Shown: one piece after another, positions 17,133-25,656 of the stretch
Layout: each line of letters begins with the position of its first letter
Numbering within the stretch: the stretch's first letter is position 1
NCBI GenBank assembly: GCA_910588455.1
Contig: CAJUPG010000001.1
Coordinates: 1 to 64,000, forward strand
Reading direction: 5' to 3'
DNA: 64,000 nt
Source of the DNA: an uncultured Oscillospiraceae bacterium
GTDB taxonomy: Bacteria > Bacillota > Clostridia > Oscillospirales > Oscillospiraceae
Program-made: the position numbers and the translations under genes
Notes under the pieces: model-generated
Seen by the model: the letters and a program-made list of their open reading frames with translations, nothing else
Databases searched by the model: none
Told to the model about the DNA's origin: nothing

Positions 17133-18416
17133 ATGCAGACCACGAGACGAGAGCTGGCGCCCGGCGTCAATCTGCGGTGCGTCCACACGAACAAGTTCAA
17201 AAGCGCTTATCTGAGCGTTACCATGATGCTTCCCCTGGAGGCGGAGCAGGCCTCCCTCAACGCCCTGCTGCCCTATGTGCTGCGGCGGGGGACCCGGAAG
17301 CACCCGGATCTGGAGGCCCTGTCCGCCGCCCTGGACGAGCTGTATGGCGGGGCGATTGAGCCCATGGTCCGCAAGCGGGGAGAGACCCAGTGCGTGGGCC
17401 TTGTGGCAGGCTTTCTGGATGACAAGTACGCCCTGGACGGCAGGCCCATTTTAGAGCCCGCCGCCGCCCTGGTGGGGGAGATTTTACTCAATCCTTTCAC
17501 CCGGGACGGGGTTTTTTGTCCGGAATACACCGCCGGAGAGCGGGCGAATCTGATTGACCGCATCCGCAGCCAGATCAACGACAAGCGCACCTACGCCGTT
17601 CAGCGGCTGACCCAGGAGATGTGCCGCTATGAGAATTTCGGCGTGGACCGGCTGGGGGACGAGACCTCCGCCGCCGCCATCACCCCCGAAAGCCTCTGGG
17701 CGCGGTATCAGGAGCTTCTGGCTCAGGCGGAGTTTGAGGTCTACTACTGCGGCTGCGCCCAGCCGGAGCGGGTCGAACAGGCGCTGCGGCAGGCGCTGGC
17801 CCCTCTGCTGGCCCGGGAACCGGGAGAACTGCTGTACGCCGACTGTGAGATCCGCACCAACGCGGTGGAGGTCAATACGGTGGAGGAGTCCATGGACGTG
17901 ACCCAGGGCAAGCTGGCTATGGGCTTCCGCACCGGTGGGAACGCCGTGTGGGAGGAGGACTACCCGGCCCTGCTGCTGTGCAACGCCGTGTTCGGCGGGA
18001 CCACCCTGTCCAAGCTCTTTTTGAATGTCCGGGAAAAGCTCTCCCTGTGCTACTACGCCAGTTCCATGCTGGAGAAGATGAAGGGCGTGATTCTGGTGTC
18101 CTCCGGCATCGAGTTTGACAAGTACCAGGAAGCCCGGGACGAAATTCTTCACCAGCTGGAGGAGATCCGCCAGGGCCGGATTGAGGACTGGGAGCTGGAG
18201 GGGGCCCGCCGGACGGTAATCTCCGGCTACCGCTCCTATCTGGACAATCAGGGCCAGCTGGAGGATTTCTGGCTGGGACAGGCCGCCGCCGGTCTGGACA
18301 CGGAGATCGAAGAGCTGACAAGCCGCCTGGAGGGCGTCACGGCCTCTCAGGTCGCCGCCGCGGCCCAGAAGCTGGAGCTGGATACGGTATATTTCCTGAA
18401 AGGAGTGGAGGGTTAA
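17133..18416 (+). CDS. yfmF: M16-like protein YfmF, EF-P modification-associated, catalytically inactive type
   Basis: 427 residues with the M16 (insulinase/MPP) fold (SAYLSVTMMLPLEAEQASLNALLPYVLRRGT). Where active M16 peptidases have HxxEH, this protein has no zinc-binding motif. It is therefore the inactive partner of a heterodimer, like MPP-alpha. In Bacillus subtilis YfmF and YfmH are linked to 5-aminopentanol modification of elongation factor P. The next gene, 3 bases downstream, is the active-site-bearing YfmH, so the pair is intact. ATG 17133 has AAAGGA 9-10 bases upstream. Confidence 0.87.
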   Translation: MQTTRRELAPGVNLRCVHTNKFKSAYLSVTMMLPLEAEQASLNALLPYVLRRGTRKHPDLEALSAALDELYGGAIEPMVRKRGETQCVGLVAGFLDDKYALDGRPILEPAAALVGEILLNPFTRDGVFCPEYTAGERANLIDRIRSQINDKRTYAVQRLTQEMCRYENFGVDRLGDETSAAAITPESLWARYQELLAQAEFEVYYCGCAQPERVEQALRQALAPLLAREPGELLYADCEIRTNAVEVNTVEESMDVTQGKLAMGFRTGGNAVWEEDYPALLLCNAVFGGTTLSKLFLNVREKLSLCYYASSMLEKMKGVILVSSGIEFDKYQEARDEILHQLEEIRQGRIEDWELEGARRTVISGYRSYLDNQGQLEDFWLGQAAAGLDTEIEELTSRLEGVTASQVAAAAQKLELDTVYFLKGVEG

Positions 18417-18419
18417 ACC

Positions 18420-19703
18420 ATGGAACTGCTGCAATTTCCCCGGGCGGGGGAGAAGATTTTTCACGAGGTTTTGGAAAATGGATTGAACGTGTTTGTGTTC
18501 CCCAAGCCGGAGTTTCAAAAGAGCTACGCCTTTTTCGCCACCCGCTACGGCGGCATGGACACCCGCTTCTGTCTGAACGGCCAGTGGCAGGACACCCCCG
18601 CCGGCATTGCCCACTATCTGGAGCACAAGATGTTCGACACCCAGGAGGGCAACGCCCTTCAGGATCTGGCGGCCAACGGAGCCTCCCCCAACGCCTTCAC
18701 CAGCAACGCCATTACGGGGTACTATTTTGAGTGCACGGAGAAATTTGAGGAAAATTTGAAGATTCTGCTGTCCTTTGTGTCCGTCCCCTGGTTCACTCCG
18801 GAGAGCGTGGCGAAAGAACAGGGCATCATTGGCCAGGAGATTGGCATGATTGAGGACGACCCAAACTGGCAGGTCTATCAGAACTTGACCAAGGCAATGT
18901 ATCACACCCACCCCATCCGCACCAGTGTGGCGGGAACCGTGGAATCCATCTCCCACATCACGGACAAAACGCTCTACGACTGCCATAAGGCCTTTTACGA
19001 CCCGGCTAACATGGTTTTATGCGCGGCGGGGGATCTCGACCTGGAGACGGTCTGTGCCGCCGCCCGGGAGATTCTGCCCAAAACACCCGGCCCCATTGCG
19101 GACCGGGACTATGGCGGACAGGAGCCGGAGCAGGTGAGCCGGAATCAGATTGAAATTTCCATGGAGGTTTCCACCCCCATTTTCCAGCTGGGCTTCAAGG
19201 GGGATGCCCCGGCCCAGGGAGAAGCGGGTCTGCGCCAGTCTCTGCTGGGGGAGCTGGCCTGTGAGGCGCTGCTGGGCACCTCCAGCCCCCTGTACGCCCG
19301 GCTGTACCGGGAGGGGCTGATTAACAAGAGCTTTTATTACGACTATGAGACGGAGCCGGGCTGTTCCTTCCTGTGCGCCGGCGGCGAGAGCCGGGACCCG
19401 GAGGCGGTCCGGGCGGCGGTGCTGGAGGAGAGCGAACGTCTGGTCCGGGAGGGCGTGGACTGTAAGCTGTGGGAGCGCATCAAAAAGGGCTGCTACGGCA
19501 ACCGGATGCGCTCTCTCAACTCCTTTGAAAACCTGTGCGTCACACAGGCCCAGTCCTTTTTCCGGGAGGAGCGCTTTCTGGACTTCCCCCAGATTTATGA
19601 GAGTCTGACGGTACAGGATGTGCAGGGGCTTTTGGAGCGGTGGGTGGTCCCCAGCCGGACCGCGCTGTCCATTGTGCGGCCCAAGGGGGGAGAGACGGCG
19701 TGA
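18420..19703 (+). CDS. yfmH: M16 zinc peptidase YfmH, EF-P modification-associated
   Basis: 427 residues. The inverted zinc motif HYLEH (HxxEH) lies in GIAHYLEHKMF near residue 63. A downstream Glu-rich helix (EQGIIGQEIGMIEDDP) supplies the third ligand, as in M16 peptidases. It is the catalytic partner of YfmF just upstream. The SD GGAGTGGAGG lies in the end of yfmF, suggesting coupling. The stop TGA overlaps the GTG start of lgt in GTGA. The physiological peptide substrate is not known from sequence. Confidence 0.9.
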   Translation: MELLQFPRAGEKIFHEVLENGLNVFVFPKPEFQKSYAFFATRYGGMDTRFCLNGQWQDTPAGIAHYLEHKMFDTQEGNALQDLAANGASPNAFTSNAITGYYFECTEKFEENLKILLSFVSVPWFTPESVAKEQGIIGQEIGMIEDDPNWQVYQNLTKAMYHTHPIRTSVAGTVESISHITDKTLYDCHKAFYDPANMVLCAAGDLDLETVCAAAREILPKTPGPIADRDYGGQEPEQVSRNQIEISMEVSTPIFQLGFKGDAPAQGEAGLRQSLLGELACEALLGTSSPLYARLYREGLINKSFYYDYETEPGCSFLCAGGESRDPEAVRAAVLEESERLVREGVDCKLWERIKKGCYGNRMRSLNSFENLCVTQAQSFFREERFLDFPQIYESLTVQDVQGLLERWVVPSRTALSIVRPKGGETA

Positions 19704-20572
19704 TCCAACAGGTGAGCTTCCCCGGCCTGGGCCTGGAATTCACTGCAAACCGAATTGCCTTTACAGTGCTTGGACGGCCTATCTACTGGTACGGCATTAT
19801 TATCGTATCCGGCCTGCTGCTGGCGGTGTATCTCTGCTCCAGGTGGGGCAAGCGTTTTTCCATTACAGAGGATCAGATTATCGACATGATGCTCTGGGCC
19901 GTCCCGGCGGCGTTGGTGGCCATCCGGGCCTACTATGTGATCTTCAATCTGAGCCTCTACCAAAACCCGGATGGTTCCCTGAACTGGGGGGCTGTACTGC
20001 GCTACAGCGACGGAGGGCTGGCAATCTACGGGGCGATTATCTCCTCGGTCATCGTCCTGCTGATTTTCTGCAAGAAGCGGAATATCCGTTTTCTGTCCTT
20101 TGCGGACCTGGGGGTTCATGGGCTGTTGATCGGCCAGCTCGTTGGCCGGTGGGGCAACTTCATGAACGTGGAGGCATACGGCGGTGTAACCGACCTGCCC
20201 TGGCGCATGAGCGCCCAATCCATTGCCGATGATCTGTGGGCCAAGGGGCTTTTGGAATCGAACCTGGCCTATGAATCTGTCGTGAATGGGACGTTGGGGG
20301 TACATCCGACATTTTTATACGAATCCCTCTGGAACCTGGCGGGTTTAGTTATGGTTTACCGGCTGGGGAAGCACCGGAAATTTGAGGGGGAGTGCTTCCT
20401 GTTCTATCTCTTCTGGTACGGCCTGGGCCGGGCCTGGATCGAAGGGCTGCGGACTGACAGCCTGTATCTCTTTGACACCGGCATTCGGGTGTCTCAGCTG
20501 CTGTCTATCGTGTGCGCGGTGGCGGCGGGGAGCATTTTGCTCTGGAAATTGGTCAAAAAACAAAAAAAATGA
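19700..20572 (+). CDS. lgt: Prolipoprotein diacylglyceryl transferase
   Basis: 290 residues, seven or so membrane segments. The Lgt signature GRWGNFMNVEAYG is present at residues ~151-163, with RPIYWYGIIIVSGLLLAVYL and VHPTFLYESLWNL elsewhere. It transfers diacylglycerol from phosphatidylglycerol to the lipobox Cys of prolipoproteins at the membrane. The start is GTG 19700, overlapping the yfmH stop, with GGGGGGAGA upstream. A reading frame open from 19640 is ignored because it would extend into yfmH without a ribosome site. Confidence 0.95.
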   Translation: MIQQVSFPGLGLEFTANRIAFTVLGRPIYWYGIIIVSGLLLAVYLCSRWGKRFSITEDQIIDMMLWAVPAALVAIRAYYVIFNLSLYQNPDGSLNWGAVLRYSDGGLAIYGAIISSVIVLLIFCKKRNIRFLSFADLGVHGLLIGQLVGRWGNFMNVEAYGGVTDLPWRMSAQSIADDLWAKGLLESNLAYESVVNGTLGVHPTFLYESLWNLAGLVMVYRLGKHRKFEGECFLFYLFWYGLGRAWIEGLRTDSLYLFDTGIRVSQLLSIVCAVAAGSILLWKLVKKQKK

Positions 20573-20583
20573 GGTGATTTCCC

Positions 20584-21423
20584 ATGTCTGCAATCATTAT
20601 GGACGGAAAGGCTTTGGCGGAGAAGGTCAAGGACCAGGTCCGCGCCCAGGCGGAGGGACTAGCCCGCACGCCCGGGCTGGCGGTGATCCTGGTAGGGGAC
20701 AACCCCGCCTCCCGGGTCTACGTCAACGGAAAGAAAAAGGACTGCGCCCAGTGCGGCTTTTACAGCGAGGAGTACGCCTTACCGGTGGAGACCACCCAGC
20801 AGGAGCTGCTGGGACTGATTGAAACCCTGAACAGCCGGGAGGATATTGACGGCATTCTGCTCCAGCTCCCGGTGCCGGCGCATTTGGACGAACAGGCATT
20901 GCTGCACGCCATCCGGCCCGACAAGGATGTGGACTGCTTCCACCCCTATAACGTGGGACAGCTGATGATCGGAGAGAAGGGATTCCAGCCCTGCACCCCG
21001 GCGGGGGTCATGCGGATGCTCCGGGAATACGGCATTGACCCCGCCGGAAAGCGCTGCGTAGTGATCGGGCGGTCCAATATCGTCGGAAAGCCCCAGGCCC
21101 TGCTGATGCTGCGGGAAAACGCAACGGTGACCATCTGTCACAGCAGGACCCAGGGCTTGAAGGAGGAGTGCCTCCGGGCAGATATTCTGGTGGCCGCCGC
21201 CGGAAAAGCCGGCCTGGTCACCGGGGATATGATAAAACCCGGTGCGGTGGTCATTGACGTTGCCATGAACCGCAATGCGGAAGGAAAACTGTGTGGCGAC
21301 GTAGACTTCGCCGCCGTGCAGGAAACTGCCGGGTATATCACCCCCGTCCCTGGGGGAGTGGGGCCCATGACCCGAGCAATGCTGATGGAAAATACCCTGT
21401 TAGCCGCCCGTATGCACGGTTAA
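20584..21423 (+). CDS. folD: Bifunctional methylenetetrahydrofolate dehydrogenase/methenyl-THF cyclohydrolase
   Basis: 279 residues, normal length. It shows the substrate motif [12 protein letters not shown] with the catalytic Lys, [29 protein letters not shown], the Rossmann segment [18 protein letters not shown], and the C-terminal [14 protein letters not shown]. It interconverts 5,10-methylene-, methenyl- and 10-formyl-tetrahydrofolate, supplying one-carbon units. AGGTG lies 7 bases upstream of ATG 20584. Its last 24 bases overlap the 3' end of convergent clpB, and no terminator separates them. Confidence 0.97.
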   Translation: MSAIIMDGKALAEKVKDQVRAQAEGLARTPGLAVILVGDNPASRVYVNGKKKDCAQCGFYSEEYALPVETTQQELLGLIETLNSREDIDGILLQLPVPAHLDEQALLHAIRPDKDVDCFHPYNVGQLMIGEKGFQPCTPAGVMRMLREYGIDPAGKRCVVIGRSNIVGKPQALLMLRENATVTICHSRTQGLKEECLRADILVAAAGKAGLVTGDMIKPGAVVIDVAMNRNAEGKLCGDVDFAAVQETAGYITPVPGGVGPMTRAMLMENTLLAARMHG

Positions 21424-24003
21424 TTCCCCTTCCTGCACATCTACGGCCAGAACAGCCCCCGGCTCCACCCGCCCGGCAATAATTTGCTTGCTGATGAGGG
21501 TCTCCACCGTGTGCTGGAGATACCGGCGCAGAGGCCGTGCGCCAAAGGAAGGGTCATAGGCCTTGTCCAGTACAAATTCCTTGGCGGACTGGCTCAGGGA
21601 GACGGTAAGCCGCTTATCCCGCAGCCGCCCGTTTAAATCGTTCACCATCAAATCCACAATATGGGATACGTTTTCCTTGGTGAGAGGCTTGTAGAACACA
21701 ATTTCGTCCAGCCGGTTCAAAAATTCCGGCCGGAAGGACCGCTTTAAGAGCTGGTCCACCTGCCCCCGGGCTTCCTGGGAAATCTCTCCCGCTTCATCAA
21801 TGCCGTCCAGAAGATACTGACTGCCCAGGTTGGAGGTCAGGATCAGGACGGTATTTTTAAAGTCCACGGTCCGGCCCTGGCTGTCGGTAATCCGCCCGTC
21901 GTCCAGGACCTGGAGCAGAATATTGAACACGTCCGGATGGGCTTTTTCCACCTCGTCGAAGAGAATGACGGAGTAGGGCTTCCGCCGGACCGCCTCGGTG
22001 AGCTGTCCGCCCTCCTCGTAGCCCACATAGCCGGGAGGGGCCCCAATGAGCCGGGAGACGGAGAATTTTTCCATATACTCGCTCATGTCGATGCGGACCA
22101 TATTTTTTTCACTGTCAAACAGGGCTTCGGCCAAGGTTTTGGCCAGCTCGGTCTTGCCCACACCGGTGGGTCCCAGGAAGAGGAAGGAGCCGATGGGCTT
22201 TTTCGGGTCGGCAATGCCGGCGCGGCTTCTCAAAATGGCCTCGGAGACCAGCCGGACTGCCTCGTTCTGGCCCACCACCCGCCGGTGCAGAATATCCTCC
22301 AGGTGCAGCAGCTTTTCCCGCTCCCCCTCCACCAGCTTGGCGACGGGGATGCCCGTCCACCGCTCCACGATGCGGGCGATCTCCTCCTGGGTGACTTTGT
22401 CCCGCAGCAGGGACTGGGCCCGGCTCTCGCCGGCAATTTCCTCCTCGGCCTCCAGGGCCTTTTTCAGCTCCGGAATCACGCCGTATTGCAGCTGGGCGGC
22501 TTGTTCCAGGTCGTACTCCCGCTGGGCCTGCTCCAGCCGGGCGTTGGCCTGTTCCAGCTCCTCCCGGAGCTTCTGCACCTTGCCGATGGCGTTTTTCTCA
22601 TTGTCCCACTGGGCCTTCATGGCCCGGAACTCCTCCCGCAGCTCGGCCAGCTCCTTTTGAATTTCAGACAGGTGCTCCTGGGCCAGGGGGTCGGTCTCTT
22701 TTTTCAGGGCCGCTTCCTCAATTTCGTGCTGAATGACCTTACGCTGGATGGTATCCAGTTCCGTGGGCATGGAGTCGATCTCCGTGCGGATGAGGGCACA
22801 GGCCTCGTCCACCAGGTCGATGGCCTTGTCGGGCAGGAAGCGGTCAGTGATATAGCGGTTGGACAGGGTGGCAGCGGCGATAATTGCCCCGTCGGTGATT
22901 TTTACCCCGTGGTAGACCTCGTAGCGCTCCTTCAATCCGCGCAGAATTGCGATGGCGTCCTCCACGGTAGGCTCGCTGACCAGTACCGGCTGGAACCGCC
23001 GCTCCAGGGCGGCGTCCTTTTCGATATACTGCCGGTACTCGTTCAGGGTGGTTGCCCCGATGCAGTGCAGCTCCCCCCGGGCCAGCATGGGCTTGAGCAG
23101 GTTGCCTGCATCCATGCTGCCCTCGGTCTTGCCCGCGCCCACGATGGTGTGCAGCTCGTCGATGAAGAGGATGATTTTCCCCTCGCTCTTGCGGACTTCA
23201 TTCAAAACTGCCTTCAAGCGCTCCTCAAATTCGCCCCGGTACTTGGCCCCGGCGATGAGGGCCCCCATGTCCAGGGCGAAAATGGTCTTGTCCTGGAGGG
23301 AACCGGGCACGTCGCCGCTGACGATCCGCTGGGCCAGGCCCTCGGCGATGGCGGTTTTGCCCACGCCGGGCTCGCCAATCAGCACCGGATTATTTTTACT
23401 CTTCCGGGACAAAATGCGAATGACATTCCGGATTTCTTCGTCCCGGCCGATGACCGGGTCCAGCTTGCTGTCCCGGGCCCGCCGGACCAGATCCGTGCCG
23501 TATTTGTTCAGAGCGTCGTAGGTTTCCTCCGGATTGTCGGTAGTGACCCGCTGGCTGCCACGAACGGCGGCCAGCCCCTGCAAAACCTTTTCCCGGGTAA
23601 TCTGATAGGTGCGCAGCAGCTCGGCCATCGGTCTGCTGGCCGCGTCCAGCAGGCCCAAAAACAGGTGCTCCACCGAGATGTATTCGTCCTTCATGGCCTG
23701 GGCGGCGGACTGAGCCTTTTGCAGCGCCCTGTCCACATCCTGGGACACATACACCTTGTCCATCTCCCGGCCCCCGCCGGACACACGTGGCAGCTTGTCT
23801 GCCTCGGCGCGGACGGCGGCCTGGAGACTGGGCAGGGTGACCCCGAGCTGGGTGAGCAGCTGGGGCACCAGGCCCTGGGGATCGGACAAAAGGGCCAGCA
23901 GCAGGTGGGGCTGTTCAATCTGCTGATTGCCGCGCTCCAGGGCCAGATCCTGGGCGGCTTGAATGGCCGCCAGGGATTTTTGGGTGAATTGATTCATATT
24001 CAT
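21400..24003 (-). CDS. clpB: ATP-dependent disaggregase ClpB
   Basis: 867 residues: N-domain repeats (1-150), AAA1 with Walker [10 protein letters not shown], a long coiled-coil middle domain (~400-530) typical of ClpB, and AAA2 with [11 protein letters not shown] and [14 protein letters not shown]. There is no IGF/LGF ClpP-docking loop ([15 protein letters not shown]), as expected for ClpB. It works with DnaK and small heat-shock proteins to rescue aggregated protein. AGGAGAT precedes the ATG. A degenerate CIRCE (24016-24042) lies directly over the ribosome site region, so HrcA repression is likely. It sits 83 bases downstream of hsp20 but behind a hairpin terminator, so it may be expressed both alone and by readthrough. 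Confidence 0.97.
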   Translation of the reverse strand: MNMNQFTQKSLAAIQAAQDLALERGNQQIEQPHLLLALLSDPQGLVPQLLTQLGVTLPSLQAAVRAEADKLPRVSGGGREMDKVYVSQDVDRALQKAQSAAQAMKDEYISVEHLFLGLLDAASRPMAELLRTYQITREKVLQGLAAVRGSQRVTTDNPEETYDALNKYGTDLVRRARDSKLDPVIGRDEEIRNVIRILSRKSKNNPVLIGEPGVGKTAIAEGLAQRIVSGDVPGSLQDKTIFALDMGALIAGAKYRGEFEERLKAVLNEVRKSEGKIILFIDELHTIVGAGKTEGSMDAGNLLKPMLARGELHCIGATTLNEYRQYIEKDAALERRFQPVLVSEPTVEDAIAILRGLKERYEVYHGVKITDGAIIAAATLSNRYITDRFLPDKAIDLVDEACALIRTEIDSMPTELDTIQRKVIQHEIEEAALKKETDPLAQEHLSEIQKELAELREEFRAMKAQWDNEKNAIGKVQKLREELEQANARLEQAQREYDLEQAAQLQYGVIPELKKALEAEEEIAGESRAQSLLRDKVTQEEIARIVERWTGIPVAKLVEGEREKLLHLEDILHRRVVGQNEAVRLVSEAILRSRAGIADPKKPIGSFLFLGPTGVGKTELAKTLAEALFDSEKNMVRIDMSEYMEKFSVSRLIGAPPGYVGYEEGGQLTEAVRRKPYSVILFDEVEKAHPDVFNILLQVLDDGRITDSQGRTVDFKNTVLILTSNLGSQYLLDGIDEAGEISQEARGQVDQLLKRSFRPEFLNRLDEIVFYKPLTKENVSHIVDLMVNDLNGRLRDKRLTVSLSQSAKEFVLDKAYDPSFGARPLRRYLQHTVETLISKQIIAGRVEPGAVLAVDVQEGELTVHTGG

Positions 24004-24015
24004 AAGTTGATCTCC

Positions 24016-24042
24016 TTAGCAATTAAAGTAAAAGAGTGCTAA
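24016..24042 (-). promoter_or_regulatory. Degenerate CIRCE operator upstream of clpB
   Basis: TTAGCAATT-N9-GAGTGCTAA: one arm matches the consensus TTAGCACTC-N9-GAGTGCTAA perfectly and the other at 7 of 9 positions, with exact 9-base spacing. It lies 13 bases before the clpB ATG, next to the AGGAGAT ribosome site. Confidence 0.8.
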
Positions 24043-24051
24043 ATCCGAAAA

Positions 24052-24074
24052 GGGGCGGACCGAAGGCCCGCCCC
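24052..24074 (-). terminator. Hairpin terminator after hsp20
   Basis: A 10-bp GC-rich stem (GGGGCGGGCC on the minus strand) closing a TTC loop, followed by TTTT. It lies 13 bases after the hsp20 stop and upstream of the clpB CIRCE. The short T-run suggests partial termination. Confidence 0.65.
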
Positions 24075-24086
24075 TGATGTTTGGGT

Positions 24087-24515
24087 TCAGCTGATGGCGA
24101 TTTTCCGGCTCTGGGGCAGCACCTCCTGCCGTTTGGGCAGGGTGAGCTCCAGTACGCCGTTTTGGTAAGAGGCGCAGATCTGATCCTCCTGGATGCCCTC
24201 CAGATTGAAGGAGCGCTGGAAGCTGCCGTACCGGCGCTCACGGCAGATGTAGTTGTCCTTTTTCTGCTCCTCAGACTGCTCATGAGTGGCAGAAATGGTC
24301 AAAATGCCGTCTTTTACATCCAAATCAATGTCCTCTTTGGAGAAACCGGGCAGCTCAGCCTGGAGCAGATAGTGGGCGCCCTCATCCCGGATATCGGTGG
24401 AGAAGGCAGGGGTGCGCCGGCCGTTTTCGCCGAAAACGCTGCGCTCAAACTCATCGAACAGGTCCATCAGGCTGGAGCTGCTGCGGCGGGAAGTGGTGTA
24501 AGGGATCATATACAT
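24087..24515 (-). CDS. Small heat-shock protein, Hsp20/alpha-crystallin family
   Basis: 142 residues. The alpha-crystallin domain spans ~40-130 (YLLQAELPGFSKEDIDLDVKDGILTISATHEQ) with a C-terminal GVLELTLPKR beta strand and a short tail. The N-terminus (SLMDLFDEFERSVFG) is typical of bacterial class A sHsps. It holds unfolding proteins for later refolding by DnaK/ClpB, and clpB follows on the same strand. AAAGGAG lies 9 bases upstream of the ATG at 24515. A perfect CIRCE lies 111 bases upstream, so control by HrcA is expected. Confidence 0.95.
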   Translation of the reverse strand: MYMIPYTTSRRSSSSLMDLFDEFERSVFGENGRRTPAFSTDIRDEGAHYLLQAELPGFSKEDIDLDVKDGILTISATHEQSEEQKKDNYICRERRYGSFQRSFNLEGIQEDQICASYQNGVLELTLPKRQEVLPQSRKIAIS

Positions 24516-24625
24516 AAGTCAAAACTCCTTTCGGTTCCGCTTGTGCGGAGCTCTCTTAAATTTGACTTTAGTATACTGCCCAATTATGAAGAAATCATGA
24601 ACACACCATAGATAATATGTTAATT

Positions 24626-24652
24626 TTAGCACTCTTAATTTGAGAGTGCTAA
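24626..24652. promoter_or_regulatory. Perfect CIRCE operator (HrcA binding site)
   Basis: TTAGCACTC-N9-GAGTGCTAA with both 9-base arms perfect and a 9-base spacer. It lies between hsp20 (minus) and the tetR promoter (plus, from 24700). Repression of hsp20 is the usual outcome; an effect on tetR is possible but less likely. Confidence 0.95.
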
Positions 24653-24699
24653 AATATGCCGGTTTTCCAGGTACCATTTTGTAAAAATGAAAAAAGGTA

Positions 24700-24728
24700 T
24701 TGTCAATGGAGTCCAAAACGTGTATAAT
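24700..24728 (+). promoter_or_regulatory. Consensus promoter of tetR-type gene
   Basis: TTGTCA (24700-24705), 17-base spacer, perfect TATAAT (24723-24728). Transcription would start near 24735. The upstream in-frame TTG/ATG codons (24700, 24706) therefore fall inside the promoter and cannot be the translation start. Confidence 0.85.
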
Positions 24729-24765
24729 AAACCATAGCATACAGTTTCAGGAAGGAGGGATCGCT

Positions 24766-25374
24766 CTGGATGACACCAAAACCCGCATTATCTATGCAGC
24801 CATGAAAGCCGTGCGGCAATATGGTCTGGAAGGTGTACGGATCCAGAATGTCAGCGAATTGGCCGGAATGTCTCCCGGGGCTCTGTACCGCTACTTTGAC
24901 AGTAAAGATCAGCTGATTATTGAGTGCTTCACCTATGTGGACAAGCAGGCCGCGGTCATCTTTGAGCACCTGAAGTTTGATCCCCAAAATATGCTGGACG
25001 ACCCGATGGGAACGGTAAAAAGCCTGTGGCTGCCCTACTTCCGGTTCTGGCTTTCCCATCCGGATGAGACCATCTTTTACCACCGGTTTCGGGACAGCGC
25101 GTTCTTTCCCAAATACGACAAGAACCGGGATGCAGACTATTTTTCTTCATTTGTGGAAATGGTACGGGCTTTTCGGCATTCATTTCCTTGCCTGAAGCAG
25201 ATGAATCAGGATTTATTGTGGCTTCATGTGCTCACCTCCACCGTTATGTACGCCAAATATGTGGTGGAAGGGACCCTTCCCAACAATCAGGAGACAGAGG
25301 AGACCATTTTTCAACTTCTGGCCACCGGTCTGAGCGGGTATCTGATGCGGGAGCTTCCGGAACAAGGGCAATAA
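24766..25374 (+). CDS. TetR/AcrR-family regulator, apparent CTG start
   Basis: About 202 residues. The N-terminal TetR helix-turn-helix reads TKTRIIYAAMKAVRQYGLEGVRIQNVSELAGMSPGALYRYFDSKDQLI, and the C-terminal part is a helical ligand-binding region of unknown specificity. The frame is open further upstream, but the promoter at 24700-24728 rules out the ATG at 24706. The first codon with a ribosome site is CTG 24766, 7 bases after AGGAGG (24753-24758). The next in-frame ATG would cut into helix 1 and has no SD. CTG initiation is rare in bacteria. No transporter gene adjoins it. AT-rich palindromes downstream (25412-25435, 25491-25508) are candidate operators. Confidence 0.85.
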   Translation: MDDTKTRIIYAAMKAVRQYGLEGVRIQNVSELAGMSPGALYRYFDSKDQLIIECFTYVDKQAAVIFEHLKFDPQNMLDDPMGTVKSLWLPYFRFWLSHPDETIFYHRFRDSAFFPKYDKNRDADYFSSFVEMVRAFRHSFPCLKQMNQDLLWLHVLTSTVMYAKYVVEGTLPNNQETEETIFQLLATGLSGYLMRELPEQGQ

Positions 25375-25405
25375 AAAACGTACCGCTGAAGAGCGGTTCG
25401 TTTTT
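25373..25405 (+). terminator. Rho-independent terminator after tetR
   Basis: AAAAACG-t-ACCGCT, GAAG loop, AGCGGT-t-CGTTTTT, starting at the tetR stop codon. Confidence 0.88.
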
Positions 25406-25411
25406 GATGCA

Positions 25412-25508
25412 GGATAAGTAAATATTTATTTGTCCTAACGTTGGAATCGCCCCATTTTGAGGCGCTTTTTTAATTTTATGAGAATTTATATAAATAAATG
25501 TCTATTTA
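25412..25508. promoter_or_regulatory. Two AT-rich operator-like palindromes
   Basis: 25412-25435 is a 24-base palindrome with 10 of 12 pairs matching (arms GGATAAGTAAAT and ATTTATTTGTCC). 25491-25508 is TAAATA-N6-TATTTA. Between them is a weak hairpin plus T6 (25448-25471). They lie in the 282-base gap between tetR and the sirtuin gene and could be TetR sites. Otherwise the gap holds only a 24-codon open frame (25530-25604, MLYDAKSSRNR...) that I cannot support as a gene. Confidence 0.35.
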
Positions 25509-25608
25509 AATCGGGCGGTAGGGGACATAATGCTGTATGACGCAAAGTCCAGCCGGAACCGGGTGATCTGGGCGGATGAAAAAATGCAGCGGCTATGGAA
25601 ATAGAAGC

Positions 25609-25644
25609 AACCTGACCGGAGCGGGGCTGCGCTCCGGTCAGGTT
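25609..25644. terminator. Strong hairpin between tetR region and sirtuin gene
   Basis: A 14-bp perfect stem (AACCTGACCGGAGC and its complement) with an 8-base loop. The T-runs on both sides are poor (GTTGTT), so it may act as a weak terminator for the sirtuin transcript or simply stabilise the 3' end. Confidence 0.55.
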
Positions 25645-25656
25645 GTTCAACACTGG

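Noticed and set aside
21937..24042. 701-codon plus-strand frame opposite clpB
   Set aside because: Shadow of clpB codon usage; low-complexity Gly/Leu/Gln protein and no homology-like motifs.
25530..25604. 24-codon open frame between tetR and the sirtuin gene
   Set aside because: Too short to judge, with only a weak ribosome site and no recognisable sequence; not supported as a gene.
25530..25620. GACGCAAAG (25539-25547) resembles the core of GEMM c-di-GMP riboswitches
   Set aside because: Only this nine-base motif matches. The GNRA-type loop, the CAAA strand and the 3' GCCGGGUUGCC part are missing, and no plus-strand gene follows. A covariance-model search would settle it.
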